DNA of 64,000 nt from Streptomyces sp. NBC_01463 (GTDB lineage Bacteria > Actinomycetota > Actinomycetes > Streptomycetales > Streptomycetaceae): assembly GCA_036227345.1 (NCBI GenBank), contig CP109468.1:2046001-2110000 (forward strand). Direction: 5' to 3'. The notes under the pieces were generated by a model, which searched no databases, was not told where the DNA came from, and worked only from the letters and a program-made list of their open reading frames with translations. The position numbers were made by a program, and so were the translations under genes. Below, in pieces: positions 26,937 through 36,400 of this stretch (its first letter is position 1; the number at the start of each line of letters is the position of its first letter).

Positions 26937-28004
26937 CTACTTGATGCCCAGGGTGGTGCACTTGGCGGCGATGTCCTTGACGCAGATCGCGGAGGCCTGG
27001 TAGATGCCGTCCTTGACCACGGTGGACTCGATGTTGTCCTTGTTCACGACGGTCGGCTCGAGCAGCGTGGACGGAACGCCGTCCGTCTTGCCCTGGGCGC
27101 CGATGTCCTTGCCCTGGAGCAGGTTGACGGCGAACTGGGCGGCCGCCGGGGCGAGCTGCTTCGGCGACTTGTAGATCGTGAAGGTCTGCGTACCGGCGAT
27201 GATCCGCTGGATACCGGGGAGCTCGGCGTCCTGGCCACCCACCGGGATGTCCTTGATACCGGCGTTGTCCAGGGACGTGATGATGCCGCCCGCCATGCCG
27301 TCGTTGGCGGAGTAGACGGCGTCGATCTTGCCCTTGCCGACCGAGGAGATCGCGGCGGTCATCTTCTCGCCGGCGATCTTCGGGTCCCACTCGCCGGACG
27401 CCTCGTAGGCAATCTTGATCTTGCCGTCGAGGGACGCGTGAGCGCCCTTCTTGAACAGGCCGGCGTTCGGGTCCTTCTCGTCACCGTTGATCATGACGAG
27501 GTTGGCGCCTGCCGCCTTCGAGCCGAGCGCGTCGAGGACGGCCTGGCCCTGGAGCTTGCCGATCTTCTCGTTGTCGTGGCTGACGTAGGCGTCGGCACCG
27601 ACGATGGCGCGGTCGTACGCGACGACCTTGACGCCCTTCTTGTGTGCGTCGGCAACCCACGCGGCGGACTTCTCGGCGTCGACCGAGGAGATGGCGATGA
27701 CCTTGATGCCGTCGGCTATCTGCTGCTCGAACTGCTGCTTCTGCTGGCCGACGTCACCGGCCGCGTTGTTGTAGACAACCTCGCAGTCCGCGCAGTCCTT
27801 CTTGACCGCTTCGATGAACAGCGGCTTGTCCAGCGTCTCGTAGCGAGCGGTCTTGTTCTCCGGGAGCAGCAGACCGATCTTGGTCTTGCTGCCCGAGTCC
27901 GCCGAGTCCTTCTTGTCGTCGCCGGCCTTGCCACAGGCTGCGAGGGAGACGGCCATGGAAACTGCGGCCGTGCCTATGACGATGCGTCGCGTCATTGCGT
28001 TCAT
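26937..28004 (-). CDS. xylF: Xylose ABC transporter substrate-binding lipoprotein
   Basis: This 355-residue lipoprotein has a signal peptide at 1-23 and lipobox Cys24 (SLAACGK). The mature part is a periplasmic-binding-protein type I fold (KIGLLLPENKTARYETLDKP, then QQIADGIKVIAISSVD, VVAYDRAIVGADAYVSHDN), the branch that binds ribose, xylose and related sugars. IPVGGQDAELPGIQRIIAG is characteristic of xylose binders. Two Cys pairs (DCADC and the C-terminal CVKDIAAKC) may be disulfides. It is preceded by a ROK regulator gene and a dyad operator at 28081-28101, and followed by xylG and xylH. The ligand call rests on family and on synteny with the known xylFGH operon. Confidence 0.9.
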   Translation of the reverse strand: MNAMTRRIVIGTAAVSMAVSLAACGKAGDDKKDSADSGSKTKIGLLLPENKTARYETLDKPLFIEAVKKDCADCEVVYNNAAGDVGQQKQQFEQQIADGIKVIAISSVDAEKSAAWVADAHKKGVKVVAYDRAIVGADAYVSHDNEKIGKLQGQAVLDALGSKAAGANLVMINGDEKDPNAGLFKKGAHASLDGKIKIAYEASGEWDPKIAGEKMTAAISSVGKGKIDAVYSANDGMAGGIITSLDNAGIKDIPVGGQDAELPGIQRIIAGTQTFTIYKSPKQLAPAAAQFAVNLLQGKDIGAQGKTDGVPSTLLEPTVVNKDNIESTVVKDGIYQASAICVKDIAAKCTTLGIK

Positions 28005-28080
28005 TGCGGGTGTGCCTCCCTGACGAGGCCGCAGCGTTGCGGCCGAGGTGGCTGGAAGTCAACTCGGCCTCGACAGCGAC

Positions 28081-28101
28081 GTCAAGGAGTAAATCCTTAA
28101 C
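28081..28101 (-). promoter_or_regulatory. Predicted Rok7B7 operator upstream of xylF
   Basis: GTCAAGGA-N5-TCCTTAAC is an 8-bp inverted repeat with one mismatch, placed between rok7B7 and xylF, about 77 bp before the xylF start. Read on the minus strand it contains TTTACTCCTTGAC, which fits the Rok7B7 consensus TTKAMKHSTTSAV as I recall it. Its TTGAC end could double as a -35 element, which would suit repression. Confidence 0.6.
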
Positions 28102-28127
28102 GAGATGACAACGGTGCCATTCGTTAT

Positions 28128-29327
28128 CTAAGTGAAGGCAGGCGTAGCCGCGGGGAGCGTGCTCTCCAAAAGGGTCGAATCGCCCATCTCGCTCAGGACC
28201 AGCGCCAGCGCGCCCAGCACCTCGGCACGCCCCCCGAGGGCCCCGGGGAGCACCGAGAGCTGCCGTGCGGCGCTGGGGATGGCGTAGCGCGACACGGAGT
28301 CGCGGATGGGTCCGAGGACCAGTTCGCCGGCCTCCGCGAGCGAACCGCCGAGCACCACGCGGCTCGGGTTGAGCAGGTTGCACAGGTTGGCCACCCCGCT
28401 GCCGATGTGCCGCCCCACGTCACCGATCACCCGGCGGCAGCCCGGATCGCCCTCACGGGCCAGCTGGACCACCCGTTCCATGGTGAGATCGGGGCCGTGG
28501 CTGGGCTGGAGCAGGGGCAGGACGTACCGCGCGGCCGTGAAGGTCTCCAGGCACCCGCGGTTGCCGCAGCGGCAGACGGGGCCCGATTCGTCGAGGGTGA
28601 TGTGGCCGATCTCGCCGGCCGTGCCGCCGGGTCCCCGGTAGATGTGCCCGTCGATCACCAGACCGGCGCCGACACCGCTCGCGACCTTGATGTACGCGAG
28701 GTCCCGGACCCCGCGGCCGCTCCCCCACACCAGCTCGCCCAGCGCCCCGAGGTTGGCGTCGTTGTCCACGTACACCGGCACGCCGAGGCGGGCGGTGAGC
28801 TCCTCGCTGGGGTTGATGCCCGTCCAGCCCGGCAGGATCGACGTGGAGCCCAGCGTGCCGGACTCGACGTCGATCGGGCCGGGAACACCGAGACCCACCC
28901 CGATGACCTTGCCCGGGCTGATCCCGGTGGTCTCGATCAGCCGGTTGACCAGCTGTTCCGCCCGTCCGAAGCCCTCGGCGGACGAGGCGTCCACGTCCAG
29001 CGGCTCGGACTCCTCGGCGAGCACCTGGTGGGCCAGGTTCCCGACCGCCACGCGCAGGTGCGTGTGTCCGAAGTCGACGCCGATGACGATGCCCGCGTCC
29101 CCGCTGAGCGAGACGCTGCGGGCGCGGCGGCCGCCGGCCGAGGTGGGGGTCACCTCTACGGTGCCGCCCTCTTTCAGTTCGCGAACGATATTGGAGACGG
29201 TGGCCGCGGAGAGGCCCGTGCTCCTGGCGATCTCCGCCTGGGTGAGCGAACCCGCCATACGTACGGCGCGCACGACCCGCTCAAGGTTGGCGCGATGCAG
29301 AGATGTCTGCGACCCCGGAGTCTCCAT
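28128..29327 (-). CDS. rok7B7: ROK family transcriptional regulator, Rok7B7-type
   Basis: This regulator of about 399 residues has an N-terminal winged HTH (LTQAEIARSTGLSAATVSNIVREL) and a C-terminal ROK sugar-sensing domain. The latter shows the nucleotide-binding-like IVIGVDFGHTHLRVAVGN, GVGLGVPGPID, and the zinc-site cysteines CRCGNRGCLE. ATG 29327 is chosen for the AGGAG upstream. ATG 29360 would add eleven residues. In S. coelicolor the gene in this position, between ngcEFG and xylFGH, is rok7B7. It represses xylFGH and affects carbon catabolite repression and antibiotic production. The same local order here supports orthology. Confidence 0.88.
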   Translation of the reverse strand: METPGSQTSLHRANLERVVRAVRMAGSLTQAEIARSTGLSAATVSNIVRELKEGGTVEVTPTSAGGRRARSVSLSGDAGIVIGVDFGHTHLRVAVGNLAHQVLAEESEPLDVDASSAEGFGRAEQLVNRLIETTGISPGKVIGVGLGVPGPIDVESGTLGSTSILPGWTGINPSEELTARLGVPVYVDNDANLGALGELVWGSGRGVRDLAYIKVASGVGAGLVIDGHIYRGPGGTAGEIGHITLDESGPVCRCGNRGCLETFTAARYVLPLLQPSHGPDLTMERVVQLAREGDPGCRRVIGDVGRHIGSGVANLCNLLNPSRVVLGGSLAEAGELVLGPIRDSVSRYAIPSAARQLSVLPGALGGRAEVLGALALVLSEMGDSTLLESTLPAATPAFT

Positions 29328-29476
29328 CGACTCTCTCACTCCTGCCATTTTCTCCAACATGTGAACTCTAAGCTGAGCGTTTTGGGGTACTCCCCGTCAA
29401 GACCTTGAGCATTCGAAGCCTCTGATGAGCACGGGACCCTCGCACGACGGGGTCCGCGAACTCCCCCGTACGCAGA

Positions 29477-29514
29477 CGAACCGCCCGCCGGCTGGGAAGC
29501 CGGCGGGCGGTTCG
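29477..29514 (-). terminator. Terminator after the ngcEFG operon
   Basis: A 16-bp perfect stem (CGAACCGCCCGCCGGC / GCCGGCGGGCGGTTCG) with a TGGGAA loop lies 27 bp beyond the stop of the second permease on the minus strand. It separates ngcG from rok7B7. Confidence 0.88.
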
Positions 29515-29540
29515 GTGGATCTTGCGGTGTCCGGGGAGGG

Positions 29541-30458
29541 TTACTTCACCGCTCCCGCGGTCAGACCGGCCACGACCTGGCGCTGGAAGACGATGTAGGC
29601 CGCGAGGACCGGGAGCATCGCCATCACCAGACCGGCGAAGAGGCCGGACCAGTCGCCCTTGTAGCCCTGGCTGTTGGCCAGTTCGACCAGGCCCTGGGAG
29701 AGCACCCGGTGGTCGGGGTCGCTGTTCAGCACCGTGGGCAGCATGTACTGGTTCCACTGCCCGAGGAAGTTGAAGATGCCGACGCTGATCAGACCGGGCT
29801 TCGCCATGGGCAGCATCACCTGGAAGAACGTCCGGGTGTGCGAGGCCCCGTCGATCATCGCCGCTTCCGCCACGGACCCCGGCAGCGTCCGGAAGAACGC
29901 GGTGAGGAAGAAGACGGTGAACGGCAACGAGTAGGCGATATAGACCAGGATCAGCCCGTGCGTCGTGTTCAGCAGCCCCATGTTGTTCATGACGAAGAAC
30001 AGCGGGACCAGCGCCAGGATGATCGGGAAGCTCATCCCGCCGATGAACAGGTAGTACACGAAGCGGTTGCCCGGGAAGTCGAAGCGGGCCAGTACGTAGG
30101 CCGCCATCGAGCCGAGCAACAGCGTGCCGATGAGCGAACCGCCCACCACCACGATCGTGTTCAAGAAGTATTCGCTCATGTGCGCCTGGCTCCAGGCGCG
30201 CGACCAGTTCTCGAAGTGAAGCTTGTCCGGCAGCGCCCACGGCGTCGACAGGATCGAGTCATCGGTCTTGAACGAGGTCATGACCGCCCAGAGGAGCGGC
30301 ATGACCACCAGGATCGCCCAGATGATCAGCACACCGTGGGAGAAGACGTTGAGGATCTTGCCCTCGCTGCCCTTCTCCTTGCCGCCCTGGGCGGGCGCCT
30401 TGGACACGGGGGCCGGTTCCTTCACCGTGACCACGGGAGGGGTTTCAGTGGCCTTCAC
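29541..30458 (-). CDS. ngcG: Chitin-oligosaccharide ABC permease (NgcG-like)
   Basis: This 305-residue carbohydrate permease of the MalG type starts at GTG 30458 behind GAGGTGA. A Pro/Lys-rich cytoplasmic tail (1-35) precedes six hydrophobic helices. The EAA loop that contacts the ATPase reads EAAMIDGASHTRTFFQVMLP. A terminator follows. No ATP-binding gene is present in this operon. Streptomyces sugar importers of this class commonly share the multitask ATPase MsiK encoded elsewhere, so this is expected rather than a loss. Substrate assignment follows NgcE and synteny. Confidence 0.85.
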   Translation of the reverse strand: MKATETPPVVTVKEPAPVSKAPAQGGKEKGSEGKILNVFSHGVLIIWAILVVMPLLWAVMTSFKTDDSILSTPWALPDKLHFENWSRAWSQAHMSEYFLNTIVVVGGSLIGTLLLGSMAAYVLARFDFPGNRFVYYLFIGGMSFPIILALVPLFFVMNNMGLLNTTHGLILVYIAYSLPFTVFFLTAFFRTLPGSVAEAAMIDGASHTRTFFQVMLPMAKPGLISVGIFNFLGQWNQYMLPTVLNSDPDHRVLSQGLVELANSQGYKGDWSGLFAGLVMAMLPVLAAYIVFQRQVVAGLTAGAVK

Positions 30459-30549
30459 GTGTGCTCACCTCGTACTGTCGAGCCGGCCGCGCGGACCGGG
30501 CTGTCTTGCCTGCTGGGGATCCGGGCACCGCGTCCCGGGAAGCACAGCA

Positions 30550-31473
30550 TCAGAACTCCAGCCGTTCGCGCCGGCCCAGACGCATCACGATGGCGGCGAA
30601 CACCATGGTGACGACGAGCAGTCCCACACCGATCGTGGTCGCGTATCCGGCCTGACCGTCGCGGAACGCCGTCTGGTAGACGTACAGCGGCAGGACGGAG
30701 GTCGCGTAGTCGGGACCGCCGGGGCCCACGGTCATGACCTGTACGGCCGTGAACGCCTCGACCCCGAGCGCCAGGATGCCCATGTAGACCCACCCGGACT
30801 GCACGGTGTCCCAGAGCAGCGGCAGGGTGATCTTGAAGAACGTCGTGACGCGGCTGGCCCCGTCCAGGAGCGCCGCCTCGTAGAAGTCCTTCGGGATGGA
30901 CGCCATTCCGGCGGAGAAGAGGACGACGAAGAAGCCGACCGTCGACCAGACCAGCACCACCATGACGCAGATGAGTGCCAGGTTCGGGTCGCCCAGCCAG
31001 TCCGGCTGGATGGAGTCGAGTCCGATCCCCTTGAGCGCCGAATTCAGCATTCCGCTGCGCGGGTTGTACGCGAACTGGAAGAGCAGGGCGACGATGACGA
31101 TCGAGAGCACCTGCGGGAAGAAATACGCGATCTTGTAGAAGCCCGAACCCCGCACGCCGGAGACCGCGGCGTTCTTGCGCCGCCGGCCTCCGACATTGAG
31201 CATGAAGGCGAAGAAGAGCGCGAGGCCCAGCGTCACCAGCGGCAGCAGCAGCACGAGCAGCACGCTGTGCTGCAGCGACTTCCAGAAAATGTCGTCCTTG
31301 AACATCCTCGTGTAGTTGTCGAGGCCGACCATCTTGAAGTCCGGGCTCAGGCCGGTCCAGTCCGTGAACGAGTAATAGATGGACTGGATGAACGGCCAGA
31401 TGACGAAGACCGCGTACAACGCCAGTGGGACTACCAGGAACCCCACAATGAACCGGTACTTGCCGTGCTGCAT
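30550..31473 (-). CDS. ngcF: Chitin-oligosaccharide ABC permease (NgcF-like)
   Basis: This 307-residue MalF-type permease has six predicted membrane helices, beginning with VGFLVVPLALYAVFVIWPFI. The EAA motif reads EAALLDGASRVTTFFKITLPLLW. It sits between the binding-protein gene (50 bp upstream) and the second permease (91 bp downstream), all on the minus strand. It should pair with NgcG to form the membrane channel for GlcNAc or chitobiose-type sugars. The assignment depends on the neighbouring NgcE-like protein and on the recalled S. coelicolor SCO6005-6007 order. Confidence 0.85.
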   Translation of the reverse strand: MQHGKYRFIVGFLVVPLALYAVFVIWPFIQSIYYSFTDWTGLSPDFKMVGLDNYTRMFKDDIFWKSLQHSVLLVLLLPLVTLGLALFFAFMLNVGGRRRKNAAVSGVRGSGFYKIAYFFPQVLSIVIVALLFQFAYNPRSGMLNSALKGIGLDSIQPDWLGDPNLALICVMVVLVWSTVGFFVVLFSAGMASIPKDFYEAALLDGASRVTTFFKITLPLLWDTVQSGWVYMGILALGVEAFTAVQVMTVGPGGPDYATSVLPLYVYQTAFRDGQAGYATTIGVGLLVVTMVFAAIVMRLGRRERLEF

Positions 31474-31523
31474 CGTTTACCGACCCCGATCTTTCCGCGG
31501 GAGCCGCCGCTGGTGACGGTTAC

Positions 31524-32975
31524 TCACTGGTGCTTGTAGTGCTTGATGGACTGGTCCTTGGCCGCGGCGTCCGCGTAGCCCTGGATCTTCTTGATCGCCT
31601 CGGCCGGGGTCAGGCGTCCGGCCATCATCTCGCCGATGCCCGCCGTGCCGATCTGCTCCTTCTGGAGCTTCACGTACCAGTCCTGCAGACGGGGGTTCAC
31701 CACGTTGTCGCCGGCCTTCTTCAGCGCGTCGACACCGGCCTGCATGGCCGTGGAGAGGGTCAGGCCGTCGGTGCCGCCGTTGAAGGCGCTGAGGGACTTG
31801 ACCTGCTTGGTGAAGTTCTTGGAGGACTCCTCGGAGAGCATGATGCGCAGCTGCTCCATTCCGCCCTCCTTGTTCTTCGCCTTGGCCGGGACGACGAAGG
31901 GCTCGCCGCCGGACGCCCAGATGGTGCCGAACGGCATCTTGTCGGACGCGTCCAGACCGGAGGGGGCCGCGACCATCATCTTGAAGTCCTTGGGCGTGGT
32001 CGGCGCCGCCTCGTTCTCCACCCACGAACCGTTCGGGATGAAGAGCGCCTTGCCCTTGGTCCACTCGGTCTGCGACTGGATGTGGGTCAGGCCCGGGGTG
32101 CCCTTGAGGATGTACCCCTTCTGGAACAGCTCGTAGTACGCCTCGAACGCCGCCTTGACGGCGGGGTCCTTCCAGGCGTTCGGCTCCAGGTTGTCGATCT
32201 TGTCGAGAACCTCCCGGCCGCCGATCTTGGCGATGAACGGGTAGAGCGAGAACGGCAGGTAGTACGGGTACTTGCCCGGGTACGTCCAGCCGGCGATGCC
32301 CTTCTTCTTCGCCTTGGCGCAGAGGGCGAGCATGTCGTCCCAGTTCTCGGGGTACTGGGCGTCCAGGTTGTCCAGCGCGGTCTGCGAGTACCAGACGCCG
32401 TACACGGTGTACGCGTAGTACATGATCCAGACCGGGTCGCCGTCGAACTGGCCCATCTCCAGGACGCCCGGGCGCAGGGTGTCGCGCACCTTCTTGCTCG
32501 GGTCGTCGATGGACGGGGCGTCCATCAGCGGCGTCAGGTCGAGCAGCTGCTTCTTGCCGACGAGGACACCCATGTCCATCTGCTCGGCACCCGAGTTGTC
32601 GATCAGGTCCGGCGGGGTGCCGCCGTTGAAGCGCGGCTGCAGCTGCGACTGGATCTTCTGCGTCGCGGTGTGCTTGACCTTGGCCTTCGGGAACGCCGCG
32701 GTGTACTTCTTCTCCGCGTCGATCGCGTACTGCTGGCCGAAGCCGCCGTCGAAGATGACCACGTCGAGCGCGGCCGTCTCGTTGACGCCCAGCGGGTTCT
32801 TCGCGCTGGTCTTGCCCTTCTTGACCGAGTCGTCGCTGCCGCTGTCACTGCTCGCGCAGGCGGACAGGAAGCTCATCGTCGGGACGGTGATCAGACCGAG
32901 TGCGGCAGACCGCTTGATCACATCGCGACGGCCAAGGCCCTCATTCTTGTGGGCGGAGGTGGATCCCATGCTCAA
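31524..32975 (-). CDS. ngcE: N-acetylglucosamine/diacetylchitobiose-binding lipoprotein (NgcE-like)
   Basis: This 483-residue extracellular solute-binding protein of family 1 has a twin-arginine-like signal (R16-R17, then a hydrophobic run) ending in lipobox Cys40 (SFLSAC). The mature protein opens with LDVVIFDGGFGQQYAIDAEKKY and contains NGGTPPDLIDNSGAEQMDMG and an aromatic-rich sugar-facing region (PVWIMYYAYTVYGVWYSQ). This pattern and the two-permease operon without an ATPase match NgcE, which binds GlcNAc or diacetylchitobiose. A DasR-like operator overlaps a candidate -10 at 33209-33224, fitting chitin regulation. The exact preference between mono- and oligosaccharide cannot be read from sequence. 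Confidence 0.88.
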   Translation of the reverse strand: MSMGSTSAHKNEGLGRRDVIKRSAALGLITVPTMSFLSACASSDSGSDDSVKKGKTSAKNPLGVNETAALDVVIFDGGFGQQYAIDAEKKYTAAFPKAKVKHTATQKIQSQLQPRFNGGTPPDLIDNSGAEQMDMGVLVGKKQLLDLTPLMDAPSIDDPSKKVRDTLRPGVLEMGQFDGDPVWIMYYAYTVYGVWYSQTALDNLDAQYPENWDDMLALCAKAKKKGIAGWTYPGKYPYYLPFSLYPFIAKIGGREVLDKIDNLEPNAWKDPAVKAAFEAYYELFQKGYILKGTPGLTHIQSQTEWTKGKALFIPNGSWVENEAAPTTPKDFKMMVAAPSGLDASDKMPFGTIWASGGEPFVVPAKAKNKEGGMEQLRIMLSEESSKNFTKQVKSLSAFNGGTDGLTLSTAMQAGVDALKKAGDNVVNPRLQDWYVKLQKEQIGTAGIGEMMAGRLTPAEAIKKIQGYADAAAKDQSIKHYKHQ

Positions 32976-33208
32976 GTCCTCGCCTTCTCCAGGACTCAGG
33001 CGGTGTGTACCGGTCGCCCGTCGATATTCGCCTCAGGCGAAGGGCCCCGCCACCGCGGTCAGTTGCGCTTGGGTGGTACAGATTTCAGGCTAGCCATTGC
33101 AGTGGGGGGCCCAGGGAGACCGGACCGTGGGCGCACCTGCGGCGTCCTCTTGTCCTGCCCCCGAGTCTCCCCTTGCCGCACAGTTGGAAAGAAGCTGTGC
33201 AGACGCCG

Positions 33209-33224
33209 ACAGGTATAGTCCACT
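33209..33224 (-). promoter_or_regulatory. DasR-responsive element (dre)-like site for ngcE
   Basis: ACAGGTATAGTCCACT matches the dre consensus ACTGGTCTAGACCACT at 13 of 16 positions. On the minus strand it contains TATACC, a plausible -10 spaced 18 bp from TTGCTC, so DasR bound here would block the ngcE promoter. Confidence 0.6.
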
Positions 33225-33375
33225 TGCCGCCAACTGAGCAAGATCGAATGCAGGTTTGGGCGGCAGTCTTTCCCGAGTTGAGACCTCGCGGATACCTCGG
33301 CACCGTGCGCCCTCCGTCGGATGTAACGATTTCCGCATTCCGGTCGATTCGAACGCCGGCCCTGATCCAACACCC

Positions 33376-33436
33376 TTGACACCAACCGCCACTTCGCTCC
33401 CTACTGGTTCTTGCGCCCCCCTCTGACAACGTTGTC
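33376..33436 (+). promoter_or_regulatory. GH92 promoter with LacI-type operator
   Basis: TTGACA (33376-33381) is a consensus -35, with TACTGG near 33402 as a weak -10. GACAACGTTGTC (33425-33436) is a perfect 12-bp palindrome with the central CG typical of LacI-family operators. It lies 32 bp before the start codon, downstream of the likely transcription start, which suits repression. No LacI-family gene lies in the window. Confidence 0.55.
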
Positions 33437-33468
33437 CAAGCGCACTTCCTCGGGAGGAATGGCTCGGC

Positions 33469-36400
33469 ATGCAGCCCCGACACGGATCTCGCAAGAGACA
33501 AAGCAGTACGGCCGCGCTGATCGCGGCCTCACTCGTCCTGCTCGTGACAGCCCCCACCGCGGCCGCCGCCCAGTCGGCCGGAGCCGGAGAGAAAAGCCAG
33601 AAGCCCGCCGGAGACCGGACGTTCAGCTCCTCGTTCGAAGCGGACGAGAAGCAGCCGGACTGGCGCAATACCGTCGAAGAAGGCCCTGACGGAAAGAAGC
33701 GGACATCGGGTATCGATGGCGGCTTCTCCGCAGGAATACCGGGCAATGTCACCGACAAGGTCACAGATGTCCGCGCCAGCGACGAGAACGCCGGCGGCGG
33801 TGAGGTGAAGGAAAACCTCGTCGACGGCGAATCCGGTACGAAGTGGCTTTCGTTCGAGCCCACCGCCTGGGCCGAGTTCGATCTCGTCGAGCCGGTCAAG
33901 GTCGTGACGTACGCGCTGACCTCGGCCGACGACCACGACGAGCGGGACCCCAAGGACTGGACCCTCCAGGGCTCCGAGGACGGCAAGAGCTGGACGGACC
34001 TGGACTCCCGGACCGGCCAGACGTTCAGCGAGCGCTTCCAGACCAAGTCGTACGACTTCACGTCGGACAAGGCCTACCAGCACTTCCGCCTGAACATCAC
34101 GAAGAACAACGGCGCCGACGACGCGACCCAGCTCGCCGACGTCCAGTTCTCCGACGGGGACACCTCCGCCCCGGCCCCCGACGACATGCGCAGCCAGATC
34201 GACCGCGGCCCGTCCGGCTCCCCCACGGCCAAGGCCGGCGCGGGCTTCACCGGCAAGAAGGCGCTGCGGTACGCGGGCACGCACAAGGCCGACGGCCGGG
34301 CGTACTCGTACAACAAGATCTTCGACGTCAACACGGCCGTCACCAAGGACACCGAACTTTCCTACCTGGTCTACCCCCAGATGGGCGAGACGGACCTCTC
34401 CTACCCGGCCACGCACATCGCGGTGGACCTGGCGTTCACGGACGGCACGTACCTGAGCGACCTGCGCGCCACCGACTCCAACGGCGGGCTGCTGACCCCC
34501 GGGGGCCAGGCCGACGCCAAGCGGCTGTACGTCAACCAGTGGAACAAGGTCGACGCGTCGATCGGCTCCGTGGCGGCGGGCAGGACCGTGGACCGGATCC
34601 TGGTCGCCTACGACTCCCCCAAGGGCCCGTCGAAGTTCCAGGGCTGGATCGACGACGTCAAGATCGCCCCGAAGGCGCCCGAGAAGCGCAAGAAGCACCT
34701 CTCGGACTACGCCTCGACCGTCCGCGGCACCAACTCCAGCGGCGGCTTCTCCCGGGGCAACAACTTCCCCGCCACCGCCGTCCCCAACGGCTTCAACTTC
34801 TGGACCCCGGTCACCAACGCCGGATCGACCAGCTGGCTGTACGACTACGCGCGCGGCAACAACGACGACAACCTGCCCACTCTGCAGGCCTTCAGCGCCA
34901 GTCACGAGCCGAGCCCCTGGATGGGCGACCGGCAGACCTTCCAGCTGATGCCGTCGGCGGCCTCCGGCACCCCGGACGCCTCCCGCGAGGCCCGCGCGCT
35001 GCCGTTCAAGCACGAGAACGAGACGGCGAGGCCCCACTACTACGGGGTGACGTTCGAGAACGGCCTCAAGGCCGAGATGACGCCGGCCGACCACGCGGCG
35101 CGGATGCGGTTCACGTATCCGGGCAAGGACGCGAGCATGGTCTTCGACAACGTCTCCAACGACGGCGGGCTCACCCTCGACCCGGAGACCAGCTCCTTCA
35201 CCGGGTTCTCCGACGTGAAGAGCGGCGGCTCGACGGGCGCCACCCGGCTCTTCGTCTACGGCGTCTTCGACGCTCCCGTCACCGGCAGCGGCAAGCTCTC
35301 CGGCGGCGGCGGTGACGACGTGACCGGCTACCTGCGCTTCGACGCGGGCAAGGACCGCACCGTCAACCTGCGCCTCGCCACCTCGCTGATCAGCATCGAC
35401 CAGGCGAAGCAGAACCTGGCCGCCGAGATCCCCGCCTCGCGCTCCTTCGGCCGGGTCGAGGACAAGGCCCAGGACGCCTGGGACGACCTGCTGGGCAAGG
35501 TCGAGGTCGAGGGCGCGACCGCCGACCAGCTGACCACGCTGTACTCCAGCATGTACCGGCTGTACCTCTACCCGAACTCGGGCTTCGAGAAGGTCGGCGG
35601 CAAGGACAAGTACGCCTCCCCGTTCTCCCCGCAGGTCGGCTCGGACACCCCGACGCACACCGGCGCGAAGATCGTGGACGGCAAGGTGTACGTCAACAAC
35701 GGCTTCTGGGACACCTACCGGACGACGTGGCCGGCGTACTCCTTCCTCACCCCGAAGAAGGCCGGCGAGATGGTCGACGGCTTCGTCCAGCAGTACAAGG
35801 ACGGCGGCTGGATCTCCCGCTGGTCCTCGCCGGGTTACTCGGACCTGATGACCGGCACCTCCTCGGACGTCGCGTTCGCCGACGCGTACGTCAAGGGCGT
35901 GAAGTTCGACGCGGAGGCGGCGTACGACGCGGCCCTGAAGAACGCCACGGTCGTACCCCCGTCCTCGGGCGTCGGCCGCAAGGGCATGGAGACGTCTCCG
36001 TTCGTCGGGTACGCCGACACCTCGACCCACGAGGGCATGTCCTGGTCGATGGAGGGCTACGTCAACGACTACGGCATCGCGCAGATGGGCCAGGCGCTCT
36101 ACAAGAAGACGCACAAGCAGCGCTACAAGGACGAGTCCGAGTACTTCATGAACCGGGCCCGGAGCTACGTCGAGCTGTTCGACGACAAGGCGGGCTTCTT
36201 CCAGGGCAAGGACCCCAAGGGCGACTGGCGCCTGCCCTCCGACCAGTACGACCCCCGCGTCTGGGGCTACGACTACACGGAGACCAACGGCTGGGGCTAC
36301 GCCTTCACCGCCCCGCAGGACAGCAAGGGCCTGGCCAACCTGTACGGCGGCCGGGACGGTCTGGCGAAGAAGCTGGACACGTACTTCTCCACCCCCGAGA

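Larger units (their letters stand above)
32976..33468. other. Long divergent regulatory region, ngcE / GH92
   Basis: This 493-bp region has no convincing gene. The short open frames in it lack normal codon bias. It holds a DasR-like site at 33209-33224 for ngcE, a TTGACA -35 at 33376-33381 and a LacI-type palindrome at 33425-33436 for the GH92 gene. If the ngcE -10 is TATACC inside the DasR-like site, the ngcE leader is about 230 nt long. I see no riboswitch fold in it. Confidence 0.6.

Noticed and set aside
29541..32975. Missing ATPase taken as a broken ngc transporter
   Set aside because: Streptomyces carbohydrate importers of this type normally lack their own ATPase gene and share MsiK, so the operon is complete.
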